A stretch of 64,000 bases of DNA from Bacteroidia bacterium (GTDB taxonomy: Bacteria > Bacteroidota > Bacteroidia > UKL13-3): the NCBI GenBank assembly GCA_021740845.1, contig JAIOYZ010000008.1, positions 62,001 through 126,000 of the forward strand, given 5' to 3'. Positions within the stretch are counted from its first letter, which is position 1. Each line of letters starts with the position of its first letter. Below the pieces are notes generated by a model, which saw only the letters and a program-made list of their open reading frames with translations, had not been told where the DNA came from and searched no databases. The position numbers and the translations under genes were made by a program. Shown piece by piece: positions 33,841 to 43,083 of this stretch.

Positions 33841-35520
33841 TTAGAATTTCTTCCTTAAGAAAAAACCTAATCCCATAGAATAAGGCCTTTGTTGTATCCA
33901 ATTAGGATTATTAACCATGGATGTCATGGAAACTTTTACATTGGGCATTAAACCCAATGCCACAGAGCTATTGAGATCAAACGCCACAGAAGGTGCGAAG
34001 GAAGCAAAAAACACATTCTTAAATTCTGGGAAAGAGGATTTATCTGTTGCTACCAAAATACCAATACAACCTGGATCTGGCATGTAGGCATTAACCAAAT
34101 TCAACCTACCATAACTTACACCACCAGTTAATTCTAAATGAACATTGCTTTCTCTAAAAAACTGGTAAGTAACCAATAATGGTATTTCGGTAAAACTATA
34201 TTTATTTTCTAATGTATTACTTGAGCCAGCAATAATAGAATCATTGGGGTTAACGTATAAATTTCTTGGCTGAACCAAACTTGGAGTTGATTGAACTGCT
34301 GGCAATACATTAAATTTAACATTTTGCTTAAACGAACTTATTCCAATACCTGATGAGATTATCCAAGACTTCCCTAAATGGTAATTTAATAAAAGTCCTC
34401 CCGCAAAATCTAAAGCAGGAGATTCCATTTCTTTTCTTAGGTCATACGATTTTTGCAAATCACCATAAGTATTAGAATTAGGCTTAATCAATTGCATAAA
34501 ACTCATATGCATTTCGGCATAGGCACTTAAAGAAAATTTGGTAAAAACTTCCTCTGGTGCTACATAAGCAGAACCTCTAAATAATTTATCCTCAGCAAAT
34601 GTATCTTTAGGATTTGGATTGATGTTTACCGATTCCAAAATCACTTTTGGCTCAGGAGCTTTTGGGGTTTCTGTTAATTTATTTCCAGGCTCACTAATAG
34701 GCTTTTCAACTTGTGGATTTACACCCACTTTTTTAGGTTCTGTAAGCGCAGAGATATTGCTGGAGGCATTTGAATTTGCACCAGAGGTGGCATGGTTTAT
34801 ACCATCCGAAACTGGAGGAATATTTAAGGTGTTATTAGATTTAGAAGCTCCACCATTTTTTGTTTTGGGTGCCTCTTCTGTTTGTGCAGGTTTAGTTTTG
34901 GTTTGAACCAATTTATCCTTTTTAGAAAGTGGTTTATTCTTATTTAAAATATCAGATTTAGGAGCAGAACTTTTTTTATGGTTCAACTTATTTGTAATCA
35001 CATCCTGTTCATCTGCAATTATTTTTTTGTTTGATTCATTAGTTTGGTTCAAACCGCTATTTGCATTTATGTTATTTGAACTAGATTTTGCTGAATTTGG
35101 TTCTTGAGATTTGGAGGCAATATTAGGTTTAATAACTTCTGCATCAGATGCGGCAGAGTTATCTATTAATTGTTGCCTATCGGTAATTTCGGTTTGAACC
35201 AACTCGTTTTTCTGCAGGTTTTGGTTTACATAAAAACCTGCTACAAAAGTTCCAACCAATAATAATAAGGCAGTGCTATACCATAAAATACCACGGCGTT
35301 TAGGGGCATCTGGCAACTGGGATTCTACACCTTCCCAAACTTCTTGTCTTGGTTCAACTGAATAATTAGCTAACTTTTCTTGAAGTTTTGGCTCAAAAGT
35401 AGTGGCATCGATATTTTGCTCTATCTTACTCCATAAGGCATCAGAAGGCTTTAGCTCCATGCTATCCAACTGTTCCTTCAACTTCTCTTCAAAACTATTT
35501 TGCTTCTTCAAATGGCTCAT
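33841..35520 (-). CDS. Transmembrane protein with C-terminal beta-barrel, 559 aa
   Basis: The N-terminus has two related 30-residue units (FEEKLKEQLDSMELKPSDALW and FEPKLQEKLANYSVEPRQEVW), then one inner-membrane-type helix (ILWYSTALLLLVGTFVAGFYV, about residue 85). A polar low-complexity linker of about 200 residues follows, then an outer membrane beta-barrel-like domain (YAEMHMSF..., GGLLLNYHLGKSW, LGFFLRKKF at the end). It overlaps the upstream ECF sigma gene by 26 nt, so it probably signals to or restrains that sigma factor. Its linker holds three copies of the iterated motif (34900, 35046, 35191). Confidence 0.85.
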   Translation of the reverse strand: MSHLKKQNSFEEKLKEQLDSMELKPSDALWSKIEQNIDATTFEPKLQEKLANYSVEPRQEVWEGVESQLPDAPKRRGILWYSTALLLLVGTFVAGFYVNQNLQKNELVQTEITDRQQLIDNSAASDAEVIKPNIASKSQEPNSAKSSSNNINANSGLNQTNESNKKIIADEQDVITNKLNHKKSSAPKSDILNKNKPLSKKDKLVQTKTKPAQTEEAPKTKNGGASKSNNTLNIPPVSDGINHATSGANSNASSNISALTEPKKVGVNPQVEKPISEPGNKLTETPKAPEPKVILESVNINPNPKDTFAEDKLFRGSAYVAPEEVFTKFSLSAYAEMHMSFMQLIKPNSNTYGDLQKSYDLRKEMESPALDFAGGLLLNYHLGKSWIISSGIGISSFKQNVKFNVLPAVQSTPSLVQPRNLYVNPNDSIIAGSSNTLENKYSFTEIPLLVTYQFFRESNVHLELTGGVSYGRLNLVNAYMPDPGCIGILVATDKSSFPEFKNVFFASFAPSVAFDLNSSVALGLMPNVKVSMTSMVNNPNWIQQRPYSMGLGFFLRKKF

Positions 35521-36058
35521 TTAAAATATGATAATGTTTTGCCAATAATCCTTGCATGTATTGCTTTGCACGGGAATATTGCGATTTGCTGGTGCCAACA
35601 GCGATATTTAATTTCTCGGATATTTCTTTGTGGGAATATCCTTCTATGGCATAAAGGTTAAATATTACTCTATATCCCTCTGGCAAATGTTGGATCAAAG
35701 CAATAATTTCCTTAGCAGAAATTTTCTCTAGAATATCATCATGGTAAACGGCATCGTAATTTTCTTTATCTAAATCTTCCTGGAATTTTCGGCTGCGATG
35801 TTTGTAGTGATTGATGGCGTTATAAACCATAATTCTTCTCACCCAACCTTCAAAACTTCCTTCAAATTTAAATTTAGAGATACCCTGAAAAACTTTTAAA
35901 AAACCTTCTTGAAGCATGTCTTCGGCTTCAGCACGGTCTTTTGCATAGCGCATACATACACCCAACATTTTTCCGGCAAAATGCTCATAGAGGGCTTTCT
36001 GACTGGCTCTTTCGCCATCTAGACAACCTTGAATGATATGGGGTTCGTTGTATTGCAT
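35495..36058 (-). CDS. ECF-type RNA polymerase sigma factor, 187 aa
   Basis: Region 2 is clear (MRYAKDRAEAEDMLQEGFLKVFQGISKF, GWVRRIMVYNAINHYK) and region 4 carries the helix-turn-helix (LPEGYRVIFNLYAIEGYSHKEISEKLNIAVGTSKSQYSRAKQ). Length and order fit the ECF sigma-70 family common in Bacteroidota. It is translationally coupled to the downstream membrane/barrel gene, which takes the place of an anti-sigma factor. Target promoters are unknown. Confidence 0.92.
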   Translation of the reverse strand: MQYNEPHIIQGCLDGERASQKALYEHFAGKMLGVCMRYAKDRAEAEDMLQEGFLKVFQGISKFKFEGSFEGWVRRIMVYNAINHYKHRSRKFQEDLDKENYDAVYHDDILEKISAKEIIALIQHLPEGYRVIFNLYAIEGYSHKEISEKLNIAVGTSKSQYSRAKQYMQGLLAKHYHILNEPFEEAK

Positions 36059-36195
36059 ATGATCTGCTTATTGGGTAGTCAAGCATAGTGTGCTAGAGGT
36101 TGCCCATACAGACAAAAATATCGTAATGTTTTGAAACTTGGCAAGTTTTTCAAAGGCAAAGTCAAAAAAGGTGAAAAACTGTCAGCATTTACCCG

Positions 36196-36211
36196 TTGGC
36201 ATAGCTTTGGC
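36196..36211 (+). promoter_or_regulatory. Candidate promoter of groES-groEL
   Basis: TTGGCATAGCTTTGGC has the GG and GC pairs at the spacing of sigma-54 promoters (TGGCAC-N5-TTGC type) with one mismatch in the -12 box. The same bases include TAGCTTTG, a match to the phylum's sigma-A -7 box. Sequence alone cannot decide; the site is 43 nt upstream of the groES ATG. No CIRCE element is seen. Confidence 0.35.
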
Positions 36212-36253
36212 TAAAGATGGTTGTTCACAAAAACAACATTAAATAAAAAGTAT

Positions 36254-36541
36254 ATGTCAGTAACATTAAAACCCATTGCAGGAACCCAGAACAGAGTTAT
36301 TGTTCAGGCTGCACCAGCAGAAGAAAAAACAGCTTCAGGAATTATTATCCCAGACACTGCAAAAGAAAAACCGCAAAGAGGAACTGTTATTTCAGTAAGT
36401 GAAATTGATGAAAAAGGTAACAAGCCAGCAGTAAAAGTTGGAGATACCGTTCTTTATGGCAAATACGCCGGAACTGAAATTAGCGTAGAAGGTAACGATT
36501 ACCTGATTATGCGTGAAAGTGACATTTTTGCCACTATTTAA
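36254..36541 (+). CDS. groES: Co-chaperonin GroES, 95 aa
   Basis: Complete GroES with the GroEL-binding mobile loop ([21 protein letters not shown]) and the C-terminal [14 protein letters not shown]. It caps the GroEL folding chamber. ATG 36254 gives the normal N-terminus [10 protein letters not shown]; the frame is open 11 codons further upstream but that extension is not expected. groEL follows after 39 nt, forming the usual two-gene heat-shock operon. Confidence 0.96.
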   Translation: MSVTLKPIAGTQNRVIVQAAPAEEKTASGIIIPDTAKEKPQRGTVISVSEIDEKGNKPAVKVGDTVLYGKYAGTEISVEGNDYLIMRESDIFATI

Positions 36542-36547
36542 TTCTAA

Positions 36548-38218
<1,671 letters not shown>

Positions 38219-38261
38219 ATCAGGATTGGGTTGGAGTGTGAGGGTGAGAGAGGAGATCCAA

Positions 38262-38302
38262 ACAAAAAAAAATCCCGGAATTTTATTCCGGGATTTTTTT
38301 TT
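38262..38302 (+). terminator. Strong intrinsic terminator after groEL
   Basis: AATCCCGGAA and TTCCGGGATT form a 10-bp GC-rich stem flanked by an A-run and a T-run of about nine, so it can work in both directions. Confidence 0.92.
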
Positions 38303-38308
38303 GCATGA

Positions 38309-38540
38309 TTTTGCCGGCGCAGGATGCAGGGACAGGTCGAGACCTTTCCTTACGGGGCGAATGGGCGGAATTTTGCGGGGGCAGGGTGCAGGGATGGATG
38401 GGAATTTTGCCGGCGCAGGATGCAGGGACAGGTCGAGACCTTTCCTTACGGGGCGAATGGGCGGAATTTTGCGGGGGCAGAATGTGGGGACAGGTCGAGA
38501 CCTGTCCTTACGGGGCGAATGGGCGGATTTTTTTTCAGGG
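38309..38540. repeat. GC-rich REP-like repeat cluster next to a RAYT gene
   Basis: Units begin TTTTGC[C/G]GG at 38309, 38371, 38405 and 38467, in the order long (62 bp), short (34 bp), long, long. Each long unit has a near-palindrome, complete in the last one (GGACAGGTC-GA-GACCTGTCC, 38488-38507), then CCTTACGGGGCGAATGGGC. The GC content is far above the surroundings. All three frames are open across it, which reflects composition, not coding. The adjacent REP-associated transposase gene is the probable source of its spread. Confidence 0.8.
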
Positions 38541-38665
38541 AAATAGGATTTTTTTTTAGGAGGCGAAAAGATTGAGGGTGCGGAATGAAATGATGTTTTT
38601 TTTAAAGCAGGAGGATTTTAGGGATTTGATAGTTGATTGATATTTCTATCTATTTTGGTGTTTCA

Positions 38666-38681
38666 TTTGGTTCGAACCAAA
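38666..38681. repeat. Perfect palindrome TTTGGTTCGAACCAAA before the RAYT gene
   Basis: A fully symmetric relative of the iterated motif (core GGTTCGAACC, 38669-38678), 14 nt upstream of the transposase ATG. A second exact copy lies at 46834-46849. Confidence 0.75.
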
Positions 38682-38694
38682 AAATAATATTCCT

Positions 38695-39321
38695 ATGAAA
38701 CCCCTAAAAAATAGAAGGCTCAATCGATTAAAAGGCTTTGACTACAAGTATAATACCTTGTATTTTGTGACCTCTTGCGTTAAAAATAAGGTGTGTGATT
38801 TTGGGCAAATAATAAATGGAGAAATGCATTTGAGTGAGGAAGGTAAAATTGTTGAAGAGCAATGGAATTGGATGATTCAACATTATCCTTTGGCAAATTC
38901 TTATGGTTTTGTGGTGATGCCAGATCATGTTCATGGTATCTTAGGAATTATTAACCCTAAACTTGAAAACGAATACCAAATAACAAAGGTTGGCAAATCA
39001 ATTTTGAGAACTGAATCAAAAGAAGATGAGGATGAAGATGAGAATGAGGATATAAATGTAAATACTGGCGAATATTTAAAGGAAAATACTTTACCCAAAA
39101 TTAAATCTCTTTCTCAATTAATGGGGGCATTTAAAACAACCTCATCGAAGCGAATTCACTTACTTGGAAATGGCGCTTTTGCTTGGCAAAGATCTTTCCA
39201 TGAAAGAATTATTACCACTACCATTTCATTAGATAATATTCAGCGATATATTACAGATAATCCCAAAAATTGGAAAGCAAAAGAATTGCAAAAATGTAAA
39301 GCAAGGATTACATTTGAATAA
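38695..39321 (+). CDS. REP-associated tyrosine transposase (Y1/RAYT), 208 aa
   Basis: A single-strand HUH transposase of the Y1_Tnp family. The histidine motif is H78-V-H80 in VVMPDHVHGI, and the likely catalytic tyrosine is Y185 in QRYITDNPKNW, at the position that Y115 holds in the E. coli RAYT. LYFVTSCVKNK and WQRSFHERII also match the family. An acidic insert (ESKEDEDEDENED) sits between. RAYTs mobilise or maintain REP palindromes rather than moving as insertion sequences, and the REP-like cluster lies about 150 nt upstream. No terminal inverted repeats bound the gene, so it is probably domesticated. Confidence 0.88.
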   Translation: MKPLKNRRLNRLKGFDYKYNTLYFVTSCVKNKVCDFGQIINGEMHLSEEGKIVEEQWNWMIQHYPLANSYGFVVMPDHVHGILGIINPKLENEYQITKVGKSILRTESKEDEDEDENEDINVNTGEYLKENTLPKIKSLSQLMGAFKTTSSKRIHLLGNGAFAWQRSFHERIITTTISLDNIQRYITDNPKNWKAKELQKCKARITFE

Positions 39322-39327
39322 TAAGCT

Positions 39328-39714
39328 ATGAAAAGAGAATTATTATTTCCACCTCATTTTAAAACCATTGGTTGGATTGTTTTACTAGCCTGCATTCCAA
39401 GTATTTTGTTTATGAAGTATATTGGCATGTATAGGCAAGATGCCATCAATCTTTCATCTATGCTAGCGATAATTGGCTTTATGATGACAGTATTTTCAAG
39501 CAAAAAAAATGAAGATGAAAGAACAAAATTATTGCGCTGGAAATCGTTGGGAAAATCGTTTACATTAATAATTTTACTGGTTTTCATTCATCAAGTATTC
39601 GACCTATTTAATTTCACATCAGACCTTATGCTTTCGGCTGGCCCGATGGGATTAATATATTTTGGAGCCATAAATTTTTACTTCAGCTTTTGGTTGGTAG
39701 ACAATGTTAGTTAA
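39328..39714 (+). CDS. Small membrane protein, paralogue 1, 128 aa
   Basis: Four hydrophobic segments and a central cytoplasmic loop with EDERTKLLRWKSLGKSF. The same loop recurs in the next two genes (EDERTMICRYKALGHTF, EDERTSICRYKALAGAF), so the three are paralogues. The pattern resembles DUF2178/DUF3796-type membrane proteins that often sit beside small XRE regulators; that family link is an inference. It starts 6 nt after the RAYT stop and might be co-transcribed with it. Confidence 0.75.
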   Translation: MKRELLFPPHFKTIGWIVLLACIPSILFMKYIGMYRQDAINLSSMLAIIGFMMTVFSSKKNEDERTKLLRWKSLGKSFTLIILLVFIHQVFDLFNFTSDLMLSAGPMGLIYFGAINFYFSFWLVDNVS

Positions 39715-39761
39715 CTTGACTTCTGATAAAGCAATTCATATTTAACTCCTAGCTTTATTTA

Positions 39762-39771
39762 GGTTCAAACC
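39762..39771 (+). repeat. Iterated motif GGTTCAAACC, intergenic
   Basis: In AGGTTCAAACCGAAAAA between the first and second small membrane protein genes. Confidence 0.8.
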
Positions 39772-39840
39772 GAAAAAATTAAATTATTTTGAGATTAAGC
39801 AGATTGTTAAAGGAATAATGACATTATGAAATTTTAACAC

Positions 39841-39889
39841 TTGCATTTATGTAAAGCTTACTTTACATTTGGACAAGTTAACTTTACAT
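39841..39889 (+). promoter_or_regulatory. Promoter and palindromic operator of the membrane-protein/XRE cluster
   Basis: A -33-like TTG (39841-39843) and a -7 box TACATTTG (39864-39871) are separated by 20 nt. ATGTAAAG-CTTA-CTTTACAT (39849-39868) is a perfect palindrome with a 4-nt centre overlapping the -7 box, and a further half-site CTTTACAT lies at 39882-39889, 21 bp on and just before the ATG at 39892. The layout suggests repression, most simply by the XRE protein encoded in the same cluster. Confidence 0.6.
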
Positions 39890-39891
39890 AT

Positions 39892-40272
39892 ATGATTAAT
39901 TATTTATTACCCAATGTATTTAAAAAACTGGGATTAGTCCTGATTATTTTATGTTACATTTTTATAGCTTTTGCAACTGATATGGGCATTAATGCAATTG
40001 AAAGGGAGAACATAATTATACTAACAGCTGTGCTTGGGTTTTTATTGATAATAAACAGCAAAGAAAAAATGGAAGATGAACGCACCATGATTTGCCGTTA
40101 CAAGGCCCTTGGACATACATTTAGGTTTGTATTGCTCTTTTTACTTTTTGCAACAATCATAGAAATCTTTAATCCCGAAATTCAAACTAGGCAAATAGGT
40201 ATTAGCTTCTTCACGGTTTCTATTTTGGAATATTATTCAACATTTGAAAAGCATTTGAAAAACGAGCTATAA
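39892..40272 (+). CDS. Small membrane protein, paralogue 2, 126 aa
   Basis: Four membrane segments with the loop MEDERTMICRYKALGHTF. The ATG at 39892 (MINYLLPNVFKKLG) is chosen because the longer frame to 39841 would translate the promoter and operator. Its N-terminus aligns with that of the next gene (LLPNKFKKIGW). The next gene follows after 21 nt, so the two form an operon with the regulator. Confidence 0.75.
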   Translation: MINYLLPNVFKKLGLVLIILCYIFIAFATDMGINAIERENIIILTAVLGFLLIINSKEKMEDERTMICRYKALGHTFRFVLLFLLFATIIEIFNPEIQTRQIGISFFTVSILEYYSTFEKHLKNEL

Positions 40273-40293
40273 AACCCATTAATAAAGCTAAAG

Positions 40294-40707
40294 ATGTTTA
40301 AACATTTACTCCCAAATAAGTTTAAGAAAATAGGCTGGGCACTAATATTCTTAGTTTGCCCACTATTCTTAATATTCTTTCCAAAATCAATATTAACAAT
40401 TGACCAACTAGTAGACATTGTTTCTATTATTGCGCTCATAGGCCTGTTGTTAACCATTGGAAGTGAAGAAAAGCTGGAAGATGAAAGAACAAGTATATGC
40501 AGGTATAAAGCTTTAGCAGGTGCATTTCTTGCATTTATTTCAATTACAATTACGGCCAAATTATTAAGTTTAATTCCTATTATCTCCTACATAATTCCTG
40601 GACATTTACATAAAGAAAACATTATAGATAATCCTATGTGGCTAATCTATTTTGCAGCATTTTTCTATCATATCAATTTTAGAGCGCTGGTAAGAAATGA
40701 AGAATAG
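40294..40707 (+). CDS. Small membrane protein, paralogue 3, 137 aa
   Basis: Similar to the previous two: LLPNKFKKIGWALIFLVCPLFLIFF at the start, and the charged loop EEKLEDERTSICRYKALAGAF between membrane segments 2 and 3. Its last 11 nt overlap the XRE regulator gene, indicating translational coupling and a functional link between the membrane protein and the regulator. Role unknown. Confidence 0.75.
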   Translation: MFKHLLPNKFKKIGWALIFLVCPLFLIFFPKSILTIDQLVDIVSIIALIGLLLTIGSEEKLEDERTSICRYKALAGAFLAFISITITAKLLSLIPIISYIIPGHLHKENIIDNPMWLIYFAAFFYHINFRALVRNEE

Positions 40708-40888
40708 GATACGACAAGAAAGGGCAGAACACCAACTATCACAGCAAGAATTAGCCGAAAAAATTGGGGTAAGCAGACAGACTATTATTTCAATAGAAAC
40801 TGGCAAGTATACACCCTCCACAGAATTGGCTTTGAAACTTTCTTTGGTTTTTGATAAATCTGTTAACGAGCTTTTTTCGTTAGACTGA
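40697..40888 (+). CDS. Small XRE-family transcriptional regulator, 63 aa
   Basis: A bare helix-turn-helix domain: RIRQERAEHQLSQQELAEKIGVSRQTIISIETGKYTPSTELALKLSLVF. It belongs to the Cro/CI group of minimal regulators often paired with small membrane proteins. It overlaps the upstream paralogue gene by 11 nt. The palindrome at 39849-39868, with a half-site beyond it, is the natural candidate for its binding site. Confidence 0.9.
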   Translation: MKNRIRQERAEHQLSQQELAEKIGVSRQTIISIETGKYTPSTELALKLSLVFDKSVNELFSLD

Positions 40889-40916
40889 ATTATCAATTTT
40901 TATTTATCTTCACTTT

Positions 40917-41885
40917 ATGAAAAAAAGCAGCTTCCTCCTATTCCTCCTTTTTGGGACCATTTTTGCAAATGCACAATTTCCATATAGCCAACTCGTATTT
41001 GCAAAAAACAACAATAATTATTCTCAAAGTAATGCTAAAAAAAACAAAACAAAAACAATTGAAATAACACATTTTAAAAAGAATACGGAGAAGGTTTCGA
41101 ACAAAAATTATTACGAGTATTTACCCAATGGAAATTTTGTTGAAATACGCAATTCCAAAAGAAAAACGATTCAATATTTTCAATGGAAAAATGATTCTCT
41201 TTTGCTAAAACATATCACTATTAGAAAGGGAGATACCAGCTATTATGAAATTAATTCTTATGATGAAAATGGGAATAAGATAGGCACTGAATATTTAAAT
41301 GGTAAGAAGCCTAAAATCTACTGGACAATTGAGAATAAATATAATACATCAGGGAAGTTAATTAAATCCACTGCTTTCGATAAAAACAAAAAAGTGAATT
41401 ACCATTACGAATATGATTTTTATGACGACGGAAAACCCATGGAAACGCGTTTGTTTAATAAAAAAGGAAAGCTTAAAAATGTTTATACCTATACCTGCGA
41501 CCCTAAGGGTGAAGTAGAAAAAGATGTAAAAAAGGTAAACTATTGCACCAGCAAAACCATGCATCCAGATGGGTCGTTTTTTGAAGTTGTAGAGACTCAA
41601 GAAAAAGGAAAAATGAGGCGTAATGTTTATAGTTACTCGGCAGATTCATTACTCATAAAATTTGAGAATTTCGACTTAAAAGGTAAATGTAAGTACACTA
41701 CCATTTATACCTATAATCAAAATAAAAAAATGCTTACCTATCAAAGGTATAAAGGCACAAATAAATTGCAGTATGCCTATACTTATTTTTATAATGAAAA
41801 AGATTTAGTTGAAAAAGAAATTGTGTTCAATAAGAAAAACAAAATCAAATTTACTTCATCTAATACCTATACGTTTTTTGAATAA
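40917..41885 (+). CDS. Secreted protein with RHS/MORN-like strand repeats, 322 aa
   Basis: Signal peptide (MKKSSFLLFLLFGTIFANAQ), then a chain of about eleven strand-turn-strand repeats rich in Tyr, Asn and Lys (YYEYLPNGNFVEI, YYEINSYDENGNKIGTEYLNG, YHYEYDFYDDGKPMETRLFNKKGKLKNVYTYT). The repeats resemble YD/RHS or MORN-type extended beta structures. Location should be periplasm or surface; function unknown. It stands alone between the XRE gene and the serine hydrolase. Confidence 0.75.
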   Translation: MKKSSFLLFLLFGTIFANAQFPYSQLVFAKNNNNYSQSNAKKNKTKTIEITHFKKNTEKVSNKNYYEYLPNGNFVEIRNSKRKTIQYFQWKNDSLLLKHITIRKGDTSYYEINSYDENGNKIGTEYLNGKKPKIYWTIENKYNTSGKLIKSTAFDKNKKVNYHYEYDFYDDGKPMETRLFNKKGKLKNVYTYTCDPKGEVEKDVKKVNYCTSKTMHPDGSFFEVVETQEKGKMRRNVYSYSADSLLIKFENFDLKGKCKYTTIYTYNQNKKMLTYQRYKGTNKLQYAYTYFYNEKDLVEKEIVFNKKNKIKFTSSNTYTFFE

Positions 41886-41911
41886 TTTGTTCTTACCTTA
41901 AACCTAAATTT

Positions 41912-41921
41912 GGTTCAAACC
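41912..41921 (+). repeat. Iterated motif GGTTCAAACC, 8 nt before a start codon
   Basis: In TTTGGTTCAAACCGAAATACT immediately upstream of the serine hydrolase ATG at 41930. Confidence 0.8.
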
Positions 41922-41929
41922 GAAATACT

Positions 41930-43081
41930 ATGCGCAAACTTTTATTGATACTTTTTTTTGTAGTAATAGCTGGAGCAATTGCAATTAAACTAAGTGGCAA
42001 CCAACATATTTACCGCACCATTGCCATGACCATTTTTAGAGGTAAAATGGGGCCAGATATTGATGAATTAAAAGATTTTCCAACTAGATCTATATCTCAT
42101 CCCAATCCAGAGCCTTGGCCAAAATCTAATGTTTATGGCGGTTTGAACCCAAGCCAAGAATTACTAAATAAAGCAATTAAATATAAAACAACAGCGCTTT
42201 TGGTTATACAGAACGATAGCATTTTATACGAGCAATATTTTGATGGCTATGATGCAACAACCGTTAGCAATTCTTTTTCGATGGCAAAGAGTTTTACTGG
42301 ATTATTGATAGGTTGTGCATTGAAGGATGGCTTTATAAAAAGTTTGGATGAACCTGTTGGAAACTATGTTGCAGGATATGATGTTGCGCCTTATGATATA
42401 ATAACTATTAGGCATCTATTGATGATGAGTTCTGGCTTAGACTTTAAAGAAAGCTATGGAAGTTTATTTGGTTGGCCGGCCAAAGCCTATTATGGAAAAG
42501 ATGTAAATGCAACCTTGGCTTCTCCACCAAAAATAAATGAACCCGGAACAGTTTACGAGTACAAAGGTGGCGACTCTCAACTCTTAGGAATGATATTAGA
42601 AAAGGCAACCAAAATGAGGGTTGCAAACTATGCAGCCAAGCGTTTGTGGCAAAAAATTGGAGCAGAATCGGATGCGTATTGGAGTTTGGATGTTGAAGGT
42701 GGAATGGAAAAAGTTAGTTGTTGTTATTATGCAACAGCACATGACTTTGCCCGATTTGGAAAACTGGCTTTGCAATATGGCAGATGGAACGAAGAGCAAG
42801 TAATTGATAGTTCATTTATAGCAGAAAGTATGACCCTAGCTCCCATTGTTACTAAAGAAGGAAAACCCAATACACAATATGGCTACCAATGGTGGGTTAC
42901 CAATTATAAAGATTTGGATGTATTTTATGCCAGAGGCATTTTAGGTCAGTATATTTTTTGCATTCCTGCCAAAAACATGATTGTTGTGAGATTAGGGCAC
43001 AAAAGAGCGGAGAAAAAAGGAGACGAATTGCCTCAGGATATTTTTGATTATTTGGATATGGGATTAGAAATGGCGAGATAA
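41930..43081 (+). CDS. Serine hydrolase of the beta-lactamase class C family, 383 aa
   Basis: An N-terminal membrane anchor or signal (LLLILFFVVIAGAIAIKL), then the penicillin-binding fold: nucleophile motif S117-M-A-K120 in NSFSMAKSFTGLLIG, RHLLMMSSGLDF, the Tyr motif region YEYKGGDSQLLG, and FYARGILGQYIFCIP near the end. Members include esterases, D-amino peptidases and cell-wall enzymes; substrate unknown, and resistance activity is not implied. The iterated motif at 42140-42149 is read as GLNP at residues 71-74. Confidence 0.88.
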   Translation: MRKLLLILFFVVIAGAIAIKLSGNQHIYRTIAMTIFRGKMGPDIDELKDFPTRSISHPNPEPWPKSNVYGGLNPSQELLNKAIKYKTTALLVIQNDSILYEQYFDGYDATTVSNSFSMAKSFTGLLIGCALKDGFIKSLDEPVGNYVAGYDVAPYDIITIRHLLMMSSGLDFKESYGSLFGWPAKAYYGKDVNATLASPPKINEPGTVYEYKGGDSQLLGMILEKATKMRVANYAAKRLWQKIGAESDAYWSLDVEGGMEKVSCCYYATAHDFARFGKLALQYGRWNEEQVIDSSFIAESMTLAPIVTKEGKPNTQYGYQWWVTNYKDLDVFYARGILGQYIFCIPAKNMIVVRLGHKRAEKKGDELPQDIFDYLDMGLEMAR

Positions 43082-43083
43082 AA

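Noticed and set aside
38309-38540. CRISPR array or coding gene in the GC-rich repeats after groEL
   Set aside because: Units are unequal (62 and 34 bp) with no unique spacers, and all three frames are open because of composition. REP-like repeats explain it better.
38666-38681. tRNA genes suggested by GGTTCGAACC / GGTTCAAACC, which look like a T-arm
   Set aside because: No acceptor, D or anticodon arms surround any copy, and many copies lie inside protein genes.
39328-40707. Three small membrane genes as SdpI-type immunity proteins
   Set aside because: The regulator-membrane pairing is suggestive, but no SdpI signature residues were recognised.
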